A stretch of 51,194 nucleotides of DNA from Nitrospira sp. (GCA_024330945.1 JANDJJ010000006.1:1-51194); one strand, 5' to 3'. Numbered from the stretch's first letter, positions 34,080-43,739 are shown. Notes: a model not told the origin generated them from the letters alone. Numbers and translations: made by a program.

Positions 34080-35492
34080 TCACATCGGAAGGCTTTGTTG
34101 CATATGCTCCCGCGGATCGACCCCCTTGCGTTTGAGTTTCTCGACCAGAGTGGTGCGATTCAGTTGAAGGAGCTGGGCCGCCCTGGTGGTGACGCCGTTG
34201 GCCTTGCGGAGAGCTTCGATGATGAGATGATTTTCATACTGCTCCACTTCGCGCATCAGATTGATGCCGTCTTCCGTGAATCGAATGAACTGCTCCTTCG
34301 GCTCGAGAGGCTGCGGCTTCCGGGCTATCTTCTCCGGAAGATCGGACACCGAGAGTTCTCCCTGTTTTTTCAAAACGGCCATCCGCTCCACCAGGTTTTC
34401 AAGCTCCCGGATATTGCCCGGCCAATCGTATTGCGACAACAGGCGCAGCGCCTCGTGAGAAATCCCCGTGATGTGCGTGTGTTTGGTTTGGTTGAAGCGT
34501 GCCACGAAATGATCGATCAACAGGGGAATGTCGCTCCGTCGGTCTCGAAGCGGCGGGATGACGATGGGGATCACATTCAACCGGTAAAACAGATCCTGGC
34601 GGAATCGCCGCTCTTCGACCAACGCCTCCAGATTCTGATTCGTGGCGGCGATGATGCGCACGTCCACTTGGATCGTTCGATTTCCCCCGACCCGCTCGAA
34701 CGCCCGTTCCTGCAACACGCGAAGCAACTTCACCTGAAGGGGGAGACTCATTTCGCCGATCTCGTCCAGGAAAATCGTCCCCCCGTTCGCCAATTCAAAC
34801 CGCCCCATTCTGGTGTGCGTCGCCCCCGTGAACGCGCCCTTCTCATGCCCGAACAGCTCCGACTCCAACAAATTCTCAGGAATGGCGCCGCAATTCACCG
34901 GCACCAAGGGGCGGTCCCGGCGCAAACTGTTGAAATGCAGCATGCGGGCGACCAGCTCTTTGCCGGTGCCGCTTTCCCCTTGGATCATCACCGTGCTGTC
35001 GCTGTCGGCGACCTTCCGCACGAAATCAAGCACCTGCCTGATCGGCTCGCTCGCACCCACCAATTGCTCCAACTGATATTGATCCCGCACCGCCTTCCGC
35101 AACAGGTGGTTCTCTTGGCGCAAGCGATAGACCTCGACCGCCTTGCGAACGACGACGACGACGGTCTCCGGATCGAACGGCTTGGTGAGGAAATCAAACG
35201 CGCCGGCTTTCATCGCGCGCACGGCGCTCTCGATCGTGCCGAATCCGGTCACGACGATCGGGATGATCTTCGCGTCAATCCTGACCAGCCGGTCGATGAG
35301 GCTGATGCCGTCGATGTCCGGAAGCTGCAAGTCGGTCACGAGAACGTGAACCGGCATGTTCTTGGCAGCCTGGAGCCCTTCCTTCCCGTCGGCGGCGACC
35401 GCCACGACGTATCCTTCTTCCACCAGCGTCTCGCGCAGCAGATCCCTGACGACCGGATCATCTTCAATGACCAGGATATGCGTCCGACTCAT
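34080..35492 (-). CDS. NtrC-family sigma-54 response regulator, possible flagellar master regulator
   Basis: The 470-residue protein has a receiver (about 5-120, phospho-acceptor Asp54 in VLVTDLQLPD, Lys in FDFLTKPFD), an AAA+ domain with GESGTGKE and an intact GAFTGA loop (HEKGAFTGATH), and a Fis-type DNA-binding helix pair (TTRAAQLLQLNRTTLVEKL). The helix-turn-helix resembles that of the flagellar masters FleQ and FlrA, but those lack an intact phospho-acceptor. No kinase gene adjoins it. It is the gene just before the TPR-kinase-regulator operon, so it may activate the sigma-54 site there. The exact role is inference. Confidence 0.85.
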   Translation of the reverse strand: MSRTHILVIEDDPVVRDLLRETLVEEGYVVAVAADGKEGLQAAKNMPVHVLVTDLQLPDIDGISLIDRLVRIDAKIIPIVVTGFGTIESAVRAMKAGAFDFLTKPFDPETVVVVVRKAVEVYRLRQENHLLRKAVRDQYQLEQLVGASEPIRQVLDFVRKVADSDSTVMIQGESGTGKELVARMLHFNSLRRDRPLVPVNCGAIPENLLESELFGHEKGAFTGATHTRMGRFELANGGTIFLDEIGEMSLPLQVKLLRVLQERAFERVGGNRTIQVDVRIIAATNQNLEALVEERRFRQDLFYRLNVIPIVIPPLRDRRSDIPLLIDHFVARFNQTKHTHITGISHEALRLLSQYDWPGNIRELENLVERMAVLKKQGELSVSDLPEKIARKPQPLEPKEQFIRFTEDGINLMREVEQYENHLIIEALRKANGVTTRAAQLLQLNRTTLVEKLKRKGVDPREHMQQSLPM

Positions 35493-35530
35493 CGATCAAG
35501 ACCTCGCAATCTGATTGTCGGCCAGGGGGT

Positions 35531-35559
35531 AGAATACTGGTCTCTCCGAATCAAGGCAA
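35531..35559 (-). promoter_or_regulatory. Possible sigma-70 promoter of the 34080-35492 regulator
   Basis: The minus strand shows TTGCCT, 17 bases, TATTCT, each box matching 4 of 6 consensus bases with ideal spacing. It lies 38 bases before the regulator ATG. If real, it makes this regulator the vegetatively expressed top of the flagellar cascade. Confidence 0.35.
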
Positions 35560-35648
35560 GAGTAATGCCTCAACCGTGAACATAGGCCCCGTCAACGACG
35601 GAAGATTCGTGGGCCTCACGCCACGATGATCGCCTTCTTTGCTGAAGG

Positions 35649-35876
35649 GTGTCGTCTTTTGAGAAGTTTCTCGACATCAATCCCTCTCTCTTGCTGGAAG
35701 CAGGAATCGACACCTCCGAATCCTTGCAGGCGATGGAGCTTTCTATTCTATTCCAACTCGTCGCAAACCAGAGATCGTCAAACTCGACATCCTCGAAATC
35801 AAGCGTGACCTCGCCGGGCGGCCGTGTGAGCACGTGGGGAATGGGAAGCAATCGGGTCGTCCCCTGGACAGCGTAA
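35649..35876 (+). CDS. Possible small protein of unknown function
   Basis: A 75-codon frame starts at GTG 35649 after GAAGG. Its first 45 residues are amphipathic and look protein-like (MSSFEKFLDINPSLLLEAGI, AMELSILFQLVAN); the rest is Ser/Thr/Gly-rich. A 93-codon minus frame (35570-35851) overlaps it and looks less natural. I recognise neither. Both sit in the 490-base stretch between the regulator and the tRNA, which otherwise holds only promoters, so this may be noncoding. Confidence 0.25.
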   Translation: MSSFEKFLDINPSLLLEAGIDTSESLQAMELSILFQLVANQRSSNSTSSKSSVTSPGGRVSTWGMGSNRVVPWTA

Positions 35877-35935
35877 CGCCCTCATGGCAGGTCTCTCACT
35901 CGAGCCCACTGATGGGTTCTCTCTGATCGAAAGCG

Positions 35936-35964
35936 TTGCAAGGCAAGCACCTGATCTCTATAAT
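35936..35964 (+). promoter_or_regulatory. Sigma-70 promoter of tRNA-Thr
   Basis: TTGCAA, 17 bases, then a perfect TATAAT. Transcription would start about 15 bases before the tRNA. Box quality, spacing and position together make this one of the clearest vegetative promoters in the window. Confidence 0.75.
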
Positions 35965-35985
35965 CCGGCCGAGATTCCCGCGCGG

Positions 35986-36061
35986 GCTGGCGTAGCTCAA
36001 TCGGCAGAGCAGCGGTTTTGTAAACCGCCGGTTGGAGGTTCGATTCCTCTCGCCAGCTCCA
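35986..36061 (+). tRNA. tRNA-Thr (anticodon UGU)
   Basis: A full cloverleaf folds: acceptor GCTGGCG/CGCCAGC, D stem GCTC/GAGC, anticodon stem GCGGT/ACCGC around loop TTTGTAA with TGT at the anticodon, and a T arm GGAGG-TTCGATT-CCTCT with one G-U pair. The discriminator is T and CCA is encoded (36059-36061). It reads ACA codons. It is on the opposite strand to the flanking regulator genes and has its own promoter. I saw no integration-like repeat of its 3' end nearby. Confidence 0.96.
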
Positions 36062-36214
36062 TGCCCGCTTTCCCGATCCGGGGCTCTTCCTCTTGTCCCA
36101 TCGCCTTCGGCACAAACCGACGCGTGACTTTGCCGTCGGCGGCTCCGTACCGAGATTCGACTGTACAGAGCAACGGCCATCATCCAATCACATCGATTGT
36201 CCCGAAGAAGGTGC

Positions 36215-36251
36215 CGCGTCTCGCCTTGTTTGACTTTTCTGATGAGACGCG
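36215..36251 (-). terminator. Inverted repeat after glrR
   Basis: Perfect 8-base arms CGCGTCTC and GAGACGCG enclose 21 T-rich bases, 65 bases beyond the glrR stop. The long loop and absence of a U-run make it a weak terminator candidate. The 254 bases between the tRNA and glrR hold nothing else that I can support. Confidence 0.3.
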
Positions 36252-36315
36252 AGGGAGATTCGCGGTCCCCCTCGCCGAGGAGTGAGCGAAAGGATTGCGT
36301 ATCGAGAGAAGTTCT

Positions 36316-37734
36316 TCAGTGCTCCGTTTCCGTGAGGGCGCTCTCGCGCTCGATCTCCTCGATCTCCTGATCCGACTTGCCCTTCGTCATGGACGGATGC
36401 AGGCCGTATTTCTTGAGCATCTTGTAGAAATCGGCTCGATACCGGCCGGCAAATTGCGCGGCGCGGGAGATGTTGCCGCCGGTCAGTTGAAGAAGGTTCT
36501 TGAGGTACGTCCGTTCGAATTCCTCCCTCGCCTCCGTGAGCGGCTTGAGCGGTGCCTCCGGCGAGACTCCCACCGAGGGCAGGAGGTCGGGCGTGATCAT
36601 GTCTTGGCGCGACATCACGACGGCTTTCTCGATCACGTTTTCCAGCTCGCGCACGTTGCCGAGCCATGGATTCACCATGAGGCGATGGAGAGCGGCGGGA
36701 GTGAAGCCCTTGATTTCTTTGTTCGCGCGAGCGGCGCTCAACTTGAGGAAATGCTGCGCCAACAAGGGAATATCGTCGCGGCGGTCTCGAAGCGGCGGAA
36801 TAAACAACGGCACGACCGAGATGCGGTAATACAGATCGTTGCGGAACCGGCCGTGCTTGACCGCTTCGCCCAGATCCTTGTTCGTCGCGGCGATGATGCG
36901 AACGTCCACCTTCGTGGTCGTTTCCGCTCCGACCTCTCGCACCTCCCGCTCCTGCACGGCGCGCAGCAGTTTGGCCTGCATGGACAGCGGCATTTCGCCG
37001 ATCTCGTCCAGAAAGAGCGTTCCGCCGTTCGCCATCTGAAACAGACCACGCTTGGCGCCGTGGGCGCTCGTGAACGCCCCCTTCACATGGCCGAACAACT
37101 CGCTCTCGAACAGCGTTTCGGGAATGGCGGCGCAATTCAGCGCCACAAACGGTCCCTTGCTCCGCCGACTGTTGGTATGGATGACCCGGGCCATGACCTC
37201 TTTTCCGGTCCCCGTTTCTCCAAACAACAGGATGGTAGCATCCGAGTCGGCCACCTGGGCGATCTGTTGAAACAGCCGCTGCATCGCCGGGCTTCGCGCC
37301 ACCACGTTTTCCAGGCCGTAGAGCTCCTTAACCAACGACTTGAGCCGTTGAATCTCTCGGCTCATCCGTTGCTGCGCCAACGCCTTTTCGATGGAAGCCT
37401 TGAGGTCCTTGTCGTCGAACGGCTTGGTCAAATAACCGAAGGCGCCGCGCTGCATCGCCTCCACCGCATTGGGAATGCTGCCATGGGCGGTGAGAATGAT
37501 CACCGGCAGACCCGGATGAATGCGCAAGAGCTCCTCCGTAACGTCCAGTCCGTCTTCATCCCGGAGTCGCAAATCCGTGATGGCGAGGTCGAACATTTTC
37601 TTTTTGGCCGCTTCAATCGCCTCCGCTCCCGTCGTGCATGGAGTCACGATGAACCCCATGGCGGCCAGTCGCATCTTCAGCAAATGGAGCAATCCTTCGT
37701 CATCGTCAACGACCAACAGATGTTCTTGATCCAT
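36316..37734 (-). CDS. glrR: GlrR (QseF)-type sigma-54 response regulator with GAFTSA loop
   Basis: The 472-residue protein has a receiver (about 5-120, Asp54 in LAITDLRLRDEDG), an AAA+ domain with Walker A GETGTGKE, and a C-terminal helix-turn-helix resembling enterobacterial GlrR: LTEAREEFERTYLKNLLQLT then AAQFAGRYRADFYKMLKKY. The sigma-54 contact loop reads GAFTSA (HVKGAFTSAHG) instead of GAFTGA. It follows the lipoprotein and kinase genes in the order glrK-qseG-glrR. In enterobacteria GlrR activates sigma-54 promoters of small RNA and envelope stress genes; the target here is unknown and I found no sigma-54 site beside it. Confidence 0.85.
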   Translation of the reverse strand: MDQEHLLVVDDDEGLLHLLKMRLAAMGFIVTPCTTGAEAIEAAKKKMFDLAITDLRLRDEDGLDVTEELLRIHPGLPVIILTAHGSIPNAVEAMQRGAFGYLTKPFDDKDLKASIEKALAQQRMSREIQRLKSLVKELYGLENVVARSPAMQRLFQQIAQVADSDATILLFGETGTGKEVMARVIHTNSRRSKGPFVALNCAAIPETLFESELFGHVKGAFTSAHGAKRGLFQMANGGTLFLDEIGEMPLSMQAKLLRAVQEREVREVGAETTTKVDVRIIAATNKDLGEAVKHGRFRNDLYYRISVVPLFIPPLRDRRDDIPLLAQHFLKLSAARANKEIKGFTPAALHRLMVNPWLGNVRELENVIEKAVVMSRQDMITPDLLPSVGVSPEAPLKPLTEAREEFERTYLKNLLQLTGGNISRAAQFAGRYRADFYKMLKKYGLHPSMTKGKSDQEIEEIERESALTETEH

Positions 37735-37753
37735 ATCGTTCCTTCCACGTGAG

Positions 37754-38497
37754 TTAGGGGGTTGGGTCCAACGGAGGAACCGGAGCCACGGGCGACGGGG
37801 GGCGAATCGGCCGCGCTTTCTCACGCATTTCCTGGTCGATGCGTTTCAATGCCTCCAATTGGGTGGTGAGATCCTCGATTTTTTTATCCCGCTCCGCCAG
37901 TTGCTTCTGCAACGCCTGCAGCGAAGCCGCCTCCGCTTTCTTGGACAAGGATTCCAGCTTGCGATCCCGATCGGCCAAGTCACGTTGCAACAGTTCGATC
38001 AACTGAGCACTTTCGTCCTTGCTCAAACGGGCTTCTTGGATCATCGCTTCTCCGTCAAGCAAGTCTCGCACCAGACGCTCGGAGACTTGAGCCAACGAGA
38101 CGTTCGTGCCGGCAATCGTCGGAGCTCCGGCCACCGCCTCAAGCCAGGAGATCGACGCCGGAGCCGGATATGCTCGCAACAACTGCAACCAGGCCTTTCC
38201 CGAGGCCGCCAGTCGGCTCTGAGGGGCCGTCTCAATGAGCTTTAGAAAATAATTCTCCGCGATCTCTCGTCTTTCGTAGAGGCCAAGCAGCGCCCGCACG
38301 AAGTAGGCGCGGTCACACGAGGCGGTTTCCCCGCACGTTGCCAGGGCGGCTTCCTGCTTTTTGATCAAGGGTGGAAGCCATTTCGCCTCTTGCACGTCCA
38401 ACTTGAAGAAGGGCTGATCGGGGGGAGTCGCGGGCCATGTCATACAACCGCCCAGGAGCGCAATCAGAAGCCCGGGCCCTACACTCCGCCTGATCAT
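37754..38497 (-). CDS. qseG: QseG-like outer-membrane lipoprotein
   Basis: The 247-residue precursor has a lipoprotein signal ending LLIALLGGC, with the lipid Cys at residue 18. A helical region with two Cys (CGETASC) and AYFVRALLGLYERREIAENY follows, then a long coiled coil (about 145-230, LLQRDLADRDRKLESLSKKA, QKQLAERDKKIEDLTTQLEA) and a Pro-rich tail. In enterobacteria QseG binds the kinase partner and regulates it. The call is by architecture and position; overall family identity is low. Its start overlaps the kinase stop by 4 bases and glrR starts 19 bases after it. Confidence 0.65.
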   Translation of the reverse strand: MIRRSVGPGLLIALLGGCMTWPATPPDQPFFKLDVQEAKWLPPLIKKQEAALATCGETASCDRAYFVRALLGLYERREIAENYFLKLIETAPQSRLAASGKAWLQLLRAYPAPASISWLEAVAGAPTIAGTNVSLAQVSERLVRDLLDGEAMIQEARLSKDESAQLIELLQRDLADRDRKLESLSKKAEAASLQALQKQLAERDKKIEDLTTQLEALKRIDQEMREKARPIRPPSPVAPVPPLDPTP

Positions 38498-39972
38498 GAT
38501 GTTTTTGCCTTTCCCTCTTTTGCCGACCGTAGGGTAAACCGTACAGTGGTCCCTTTGCCTATCTCACTTTCAATCCAAATTCTTCCTCCCAGAGCCTCGA
38601 CGACTTTCTTCGCGAGCGCGAGTCCCAATCCGCTTCCCGCCGAAGAACCCTTTGCCTTTGTCCGCCCTTGATAAAATCGCTCGAAAATATGAGGGAGATC
38701 TTCCGCCGCGATGCCGGGCCCCATGTCGGACACCGCCACCTCCAGCAGGCCGGCCTGCAGGTTTGGTGTCATCCGCACTTTCACGACGCCGGCTTCCGGA
38801 CTGAACTTCAGGGCGTTCGACAAGAGATTATCCAGCACTTGCTCGATTCGGGCGGCATCCGCCTTGACCCAGACCCGTTCTCCGGGATGCTCGATCAACA
38901 ATTGGACGTGTTTTGAATCGGCCAACAGACGGACCTTATTGATGGAGATGTCGGCGATGCGCCTGAGATCCACGGTCACAATCTGATACTCCATCATGCC
39001 CGCTTCCATCTTTGACAGATCGAGAATGGTCGAAATCAAATTGATCAAACGTCGGCAACTGTCGGCCATAATGCGAAGGGTCGTTCGCTGGTCTTGCACC
39101 AGAGGTCCCGGAATCTCATCAAGGAGCAAGTGCGTGCCCTCTTGAATCGACGCCATGGGCGTCCGCAATTCATGAGAAACGTGAGCCAAAAACTCCGTTT
39201 TCATGTCGTCAAGCTCCTGGAGCTTGGCTCCCATCCAATTCACGGTATCGACCAGATCTTTCAACTCCGCGGGGGCCTTAATGTCAAGCGACCGGCCGAA
39301 CTTCCCTTGCCCGATCTGCTTGATATGGCTCTGCAACTGGCGAAGCGGCCGAAGAATCGTATAGCTCGCCGCGGCGGCGAGCCCCAGACCAAAAATCAAC
39401 GCGACCATCACCAACTGCTGGGTCACCGCCTCGGCTTGAACGGCGCTGGCCCGCGACTCGCTCACTCCGACGCTTAACCGGGCTTCGTGCAGGTCCAGAT
39501 AGCTTTGAATGAGGGACAACATGTGATCCGTCAGCGCGTCACGCCTGGCTTCATAGTCAGCAAGGTTCACGGACCCATTGTGGCCTGACATGCTGAAGCT
39601 GCTTTGAAAGAGCGCCACGCGACTCTCCAGCAGGCGGCTGGTTTCTTGAAGAAACGTCCGCCCCTGCGGCGAATGCTCCTGGCTCAGCAACTGCTCGAGA
39701 TTTCTTCTGAAATCGTCGACCTCATCACTCAAGTTCGTCAGAAACGCCGCGTCCTTGGTCGCCAGATACTTTTTTTCGCTGTTGAGCTGCGCGTAGAGCG
39801 ACCCCTGCAATCGTTTCGCAGATTCCACCGCTGGATAATGCAAGAGCGCCATTTCCGTGCTCATCCCCGTCAAGTGTCTGAGCTGATAGAGGGCGTACAG
39901 GTTGACTCCTCCCATGACGGCGATGATCACGAGAGACGTCAGAAGCAGGCGCCAGAATATGGAGAGTCGCAC
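38494..39972 (-). CDS. glrK: GlrK (QseE)-type membrane histidine kinase
   Basis: The 492-residue kinase starts with GTG at 39972. It has two membrane helices (LLLTSLVIIAVMGGVNLYAL, and LVMVALIFGLGLAAAASYTI) bracketing a helical-bundle periplasmic domain (about 30-180), a HAMP segment (RPLRQLQSHIKQIGQGKFG), a HisKA domain with the phospho-His in LAHVSHELRTPMAS, and a HATPase with NLLSNALKFSPEAG and GSGLGLALAKKVVE. It should phosphorylate the GlrR-type regulator two genes downstream. No sigma-54 site was seen in front of it. Confidence 0.8.
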   Translation of the reverse strand: MRLSIFWRLLLTSLVIIAVMGGVNLYALYQLRHLTGMSTEMALLHYPAVESAKRLQGSLYAQLNSEKKYLATKDAAFLTNLSDEVDDFRRNLEQLLSQEHSPQGRTFLQETSRLLESRVALFQSSFSMSGHNGSVNLADYEARRDALTDHMLSLIQSYLDLHEARLSVGVSESRASAVQAEAVTQQLVMVALIFGLGLAAAASYTILRPLRQLQSHIKQIGQGKFGRSLDIKAPAELKDLVDTVNWMGAKLQELDDMKTEFLAHVSHELRTPMASIQEGTHLLLDEIPGPLVQDQRTTLRIMADSCRRLINLISTILDLSKMEAGMMEYQIVTVDLRRIADISINKVRLLADSKHVQLLIEHPGERVWVKADAARIEQVLDNLLSNALKFSPEAGVVKVRMTPNLQAGLLEVAVSDMGPGIAAEDLPHIFERFYQGRTKAKGSSAGSGLGLALAKKVVEALGGRIWIESEIGKGTTVRFTLRSAKEGKAKTS

Positions 39973-40052
39973 GATCCTGAGCCCTCTGCGCCGGATGCGT
40001 TCTTGTGCACGGAATGGAGACCGAAGAGCCTCCCTGAAAGGTTCATTCTCAG

Positions 40053-40074
40053 AGTGTATGGTAAGCCATACACT
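40053..40074 (-). terminator. Hairpin after the 40126-40953 membrane protein gene
   Basis: Perfect 9-base arms AGTGTATGG and CCATACACT enclose TAAG, 52 bases past the stop of the membrane protein gene and 80 before the kinase start. There is no clear U-run. It likely separates the two transcripts. Confidence 0.5.
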
Positions 40075-40125
40075 ATTTCACTTCCTGCCGCAAGCGATCA
40101 CGTTCTTTGTACGCCCATCCCATCA

Positions 40126-40953
40126 TCAGTACCGATTCATTCGGCTGGTAAACAAGCGTTGTCTTCTTGTCGAGCCGCGTAGTAACGCGAACAGGTGCCC
40201 ACGAAATAACAAGATCGCGGTGGCAACCGGCGGAGTGAAAACAAGCAGCATAATCCATTGGATGTCTGGATGAAACCCGAGGTAAGAGAACCACCCTCCC
40301 ACCAGCGTGAACGGCAAAAGCAACAACTGAAGAAAATCCAAGCCCGCTCCCCTTCCAACGGACCCCGACAACTCGAAGAACGAACGCAGGCCGTCGGGAG
40401 AAAGCAGAATCGGCAGCATCAGCAGCGCAAACGGAAGAAACCACTCGATCCAGTATTCCAGCACAAACTCATAGGAAATTTTGAAGACGTCGAGCGGCGA
40501 GTCATGACGGACTTGGTAGATCACCTCCGGCACGGGGTTCAAGAGAAGAAACAAGAGCACCATGACCGCGGAAGCCAGAAACTGTCCGTAGGGATTGGCA
40601 TTCGTACCCATTTGGAGCGCCATCATCGGCAGCCACAGCACGAACCCGACCCCGATCACGTCCCAAAAATAATGACCGAAACTTTCGGGCACGTCGGCCG
40701 GCTGAATCGTTCGCGTCGCGCCCAACGACTGTTCGATCAGACGCAACGTCGCACCCACAAGAAACGCGTTGGCGATGCCGAGCAAAAGGCCGCCGCCCAT
40801 TCCCAGCGGCGCGGCGATTCTGGCCGCCCCGACGAACAACAAGCCGAACCCCACCAAGGCAAAGACCGTCACCCAGCTTCGCTTGAGCGAGCGCCAGGTC
40901 GCCCGCAGGGCTTGGCCGTACAACTCAACCAGCGATGAAAGGAAGGCGCTCAT
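40126..40953 (-). CDS. Polytopic membrane protein of unknown function
   Basis: The 275-residue protein has about six hydrophobic segments, for example WVTVFALVGFGLLFVGAARI, MGGGLLLGIANAFLVGATLR, FLASAVMVLLFLLLNPVPEV, EWFLPFALLMLPILL and WIMLLVFTPPVATAILLFRG. I recognise no catalytic or transport motif. It is transcribed alone, divergently from clpB, with a 167-base shared upstream region and a hairpin behind it. Its ribosome site is weak (AGGG about 12 bases before the ATG). Confidence 0.7.
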   Translation of the reverse strand: MSAFLSSLVELYGQALRATWRSLKRSWVTVFALVGFGLLFVGAARIAAPLGMGGGLLLGIANAFLVGATLRLIEQSLGATRTIQPADVPESFGHYFWDVIGVGFVLWLPMMALQMGTNANPYGQFLASAVMVLLFLLLNPVPEVIYQVRHDSPLDVFKISYEFVLEYWIEWFLPFALLMLPILLSPDGLRSFFELSGSVGRGAGLDFLQLLLLPFTLVGGWFSYLGFHPDIQWIMLLVFTPPVATAILLFRGHLFALLRGSTRRQRLFTSRMNRY

Positions 40954-41038
40954 CGTGAGCCGTACCCTACGTTGGGAATCCGGTGAAGGTCAAGTCACAA
41001 GTCGAAAGAAACGCGCGGCGAAAGCCGAGAGTCTTCGG

Positions 41039-41066
41039 TTGACTTGCGGAGACCGATGATTATCAG
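41039..41066 (+). promoter_or_regulatory. Possible sigma-70 promoter of clpB
   Basis: TTGACT, 16 bases, TATCAG: the -35 matches 5 of 6 and the -10 4 of 6. It lies 54 bases before the clpB ATG. I looked for a CIRCE element and a sigma-32-type site and saw neither, so heat control of clpB is not evident here. Confidence 0.4.
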
Positions 41067-41120
41067 TGAGTCGTGAACGACCGACGGCTTTCCATTTTTC
41101 CCAACAAAGGATGATCGGCG

Positions 41121-43739
41121 ATGGACGTGAATCGAATGACCCTCAAATTACAAGAGGCCTTGCACACCGCGTCGGCGCATGCCCAACGCCGAAGTCATCA
41201 AGGCATCGATGTGGAGCACCTGCTCTTGGCCTTGATCGACCAAGAGGGCGGCATGAGCGCCGGTTTGCTCGAACGGGCCGGTATCGCCTTGCCGGCCGTC
41301 CGACAGGTCATCGAACAAACCTTGGCGAAGTTGCCGCAAGTACAGGGAACCGGCGCCACCCCCGGCCAGCTCCATTTGACCGCGCGACTCATGCAGGTCC
41401 TCACACGGGCGGAAGAAGAACAAAAGTCTCTGAAGGACGACTATCTGAGCGTCGAGCATATTCTGCTCTCGATGGCCCAGGAAGGAGGCGTCTTCAAGAC
41501 GTTGGGGCTGACCCGTGACCGACTGTTGGCCGCGCTTCAACAGGTGCGCGGCAACCAGCGGGTCACCACGCAAGATCCGGAGAGCACCTATCAGGCGCTC
41601 GAAAAATACGGCCGAGACCTGACTCAACTGGCCGCGCAAGGCAAACTCGATCCAGTCATCGGGCGGGACGACGAGATCAGGCGCGTGATCCAGATTTTGT
41701 CCCGCCGCACGAAAAACAACCCGGTTCTCATCGGTGAACCCGGTGTGGGCAAGACGGCCATCGTCGAAGGGTTGGCCATCCGCATCGTCAAAGGGGACGT
41801 CCCCGAAGGACTCAAGCATAAAAAACTGGTTGCGCTGGACATGGGATCACTCATTGCAGGAGCGAAATATCGAGGGGAATTTGAAGAGCGCCTCAAGGCC
41901 GTGCTCAAAGAAATTCAATCGTCCCATGGACAGATTCTGCTGTTTATCGACGAATTGCACACGGTCGTCGGCGCCGGCGCCGCCGAGGGAGCCATGGACG
42001 CAGCCAATCTGCTCAAGCCGATGCTGGCGCGGGGGGAATTGCATCTGATTGGCGCCACCACGCTCGACGAATATCGCAAGCACATCGAAAAAGACGCGGC
42101 GTTGGAGCGCCGCTTCCAGACCGTGTTCGTCGATCAGCCCTCCGTCGAAGACACCATTTCCATTTTGCGGGGGCTCAAAGAACGGTACGAGGTGCACCAC
42201 GGCGTGCGCATCAAAGACAGCGCCCTGGTCGCGGCCGCCCGTCTCTCACATCGGTACATCTCGGATCGGTTCCTGCCCGACAAGGCCATCGACCTGGTGG
42301 ACGAAGCGGCGGCTCGCCTGCGGACCGAAATCGATAGTCTCCCAGCAGAATTGGATGAGGTCTCACGCAAGGTGCTCCAGTTGGAGATCGAGCGGGAGGC
42401 CTTGCGCAAAGAAAAAGACCCGGCCAGTGCCGCCCGACTGGCCGCCCTCGAGCAGGAATTGAACGAGAAGCAGCGCGATCTCCAGGCCTTAAAAACCAAG
42501 TGGGAGTCCGAAAAAACCTCCGTCTCCCGCCTCCGCAAAACCCGCGAGGCGATCGAAGAGGTCAAACGAAAGATCGAACAGGCGGAACGGGCTTACGACC
42601 TCAATCGGGTCGCCGAGCTTCGATACGGGGAACTGCCTCGATTAGAGCGCGAGCTCGCGATCGAGCAGCAGCAATTGGGCAAGAAGCAGGGCGAAACCAG
42701 GCTCTTGAAAGAAGAAGTCGATGAGGACGAGATCGCGGCCGTCGTGAGTCGCTGGACGGGCATTCCCGTCTCGCGCCTGCTGGAAGGCGAGGTCGAAAAA
42801 TTGTTGAAGCTCGAAGAGCTCCTTCATCAGCGCGTGGTCGGGCAGGAAGAAGGGGTCCGCGCCGTGGCGGACGCCGTCCTGCGCGCCCGTTCCGGCATCA
42901 AGGATCCCAATCGCCCAATCGGATCGTTTCTCTTTCTCGGCCCGACGGGCGTCGGGAAAACGGAACTGGCGCGGGCCCTAGCCGCGACTCTCTTCGACGA
43001 CGAGGGCAACCTCATCAGGATTGACATGTCCGAATACATGGAAAAGCACACCGTCGCCCGACTCATCGGCGCGCCCCCCGGCTACGTCGGCTATGAAGAG
43101 GGCGGCCAACTGACCGAAGCGGTCCGGCGTCGTCCTTTTTCCGTCATCCTGTTCGACGAAATCGAAAAGGCGCATCACGACGTCTTCAACATTCTGCTTC
43201 AGGTGTTGGACGACGGCCGGCTGACCGATTCCCACGGCCGCACAGTCGATTTCAAAAACACCGTGTTGATCATGACCTCCAACATCGGCAGCCCCCACAT
43301 CCTCGAAGCACAGCGCAGCGGCAGCACCTACGAACAGGTGCGGGCGGTTGTCATGGGCGAGTTGCGGCAACACTTCCGCCCCGAGTTTTTGAACCGAGTT
43401 GATGAAGTGGTGGTCTTCCACAGTCTCAGTACAGAGCACCTGGTCAAGATCGTAGACATTCAACTGGAACGGCTGCGCCGGCGGCTCGAAGAACGGAGGG
43501 TCTCCCTGACGCTGACCCCGGCAGCCCTTCAGCACCTCGGCGAGCGCGGGTACGACCCTGTCTTTGGGGCACGGCCGCTCAAACGGTTGATCCAGCAGAG
43601 CGTCGAAACCCCCATCGCCCGAATGCTCGTGAAGGGCGACCTGCGGGATGGAGACACGGCGGCGATCGATGTCCGGGACGGCAACGTGATCATCACTCCG
43701 GTCGTCACCGCCGAGCCGGTTCACACCACCGAAGGCTGA
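41121..43739 (+). CDS. clpB: Disaggregase ClpB
   Basis: The 872-residue protein is full-length ClpB: N-terminal Clp-N domain ([20 protein letters not shown]), first AAA+ with Walker [14 protein letters not shown] and the pore segment [20 protein letters not shown], a long middle coiled coil (about 410-525) that distinguishes ClpB from ClpA/ClpC, and a second AAA+ with [16 protein letters not shown], the pore motif GYVGYEEGG and a C-terminal D2-small domain. With DnaK it resolubilises aggregates in the cytoplasm. It has AAAGGA 10 bases before the ATG and a strong hairpin behind it, so it is monocistronic. Confidence 0.97.
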   Translation: MDVNRMTLKLQEALHTASAHAQRRSHQGIDVEHLLLALIDQEGGMSAGLLERAGIALPAVRQVIEQTLAKLPQVQGTGATPGQLHLTARLMQVLTRAEEEQKSLKDDYLSVEHILLSMAQEGGVFKTLGLTRDRLLAALQQVRGNQRVTTQDPESTYQALEKYGRDLTQLAAQGKLDPVIGRDDEIRRVIQILSRRTKNNPVLIGEPGVGKTAIVEGLAIRIVKGDVPEGLKHKKLVALDMGSLIAGAKYRGEFEERLKAVLKEIQSSHGQILLFIDELHTVVGAGAAEGAMDAANLLKPMLARGELHLIGATTLDEYRKHIEKDAALERRFQTVFVDQPSVEDTISILRGLKERYEVHHGVRIKDSALVAAARLSHRYISDRFLPDKAIDLVDEAAARLRTEIDSLPAELDEVSRKVLQLEIEREALRKEKDPASAARLAALEQELNEKQRDLQALKTKWESEKTSVSRLRKTREAIEEVKRKIEQAERAYDLNRVAELRYGELPRLERELAIEQQQLGKKQGETRLLKEEVDEDEIAAVVSRWTGIPVSRLLEGEVEKLLKLEELLHQRVVGQEEGVRAVADAVLRARSGIKDPNRPIGSFLFLGPTGVGKTELARALAATLFDDEGNLIRIDMSEYMEKHTVARLIGAPPGYVGYEEGGQLTEAVRRRPFSVILFDEIEKAHHDVFNILLQVLDDGRLTDSHGRTVDFKNTVLIMTSNIGSPHILEAQRSGSTYEQVRAVVMGELRQHFRPEFLNRVDEVVVFHSLSTEHLVKIVDIQLERLRRRLEERRVSLTLTPAALQHLGERGYDPVFGARPLKRLIQQSVETPIARMLVKGDLRDGDTAAIDVRDGNVIITPVVTAEPVHTTEG

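Noticed and set aside
35570-35851. A 93-codon minus-strand frame before the tRNA
   Set aside because: No convincing ribosome site, unnatural composition, and overlap with a slightly better plus-strand candidate.
35986-36316. tRNA-Thr as an integration site for a mobile element
   Set aside because: No integrase gene and no repeat of the tRNA 3' end were seen nearby; the flanking genes are ordinary regulators.
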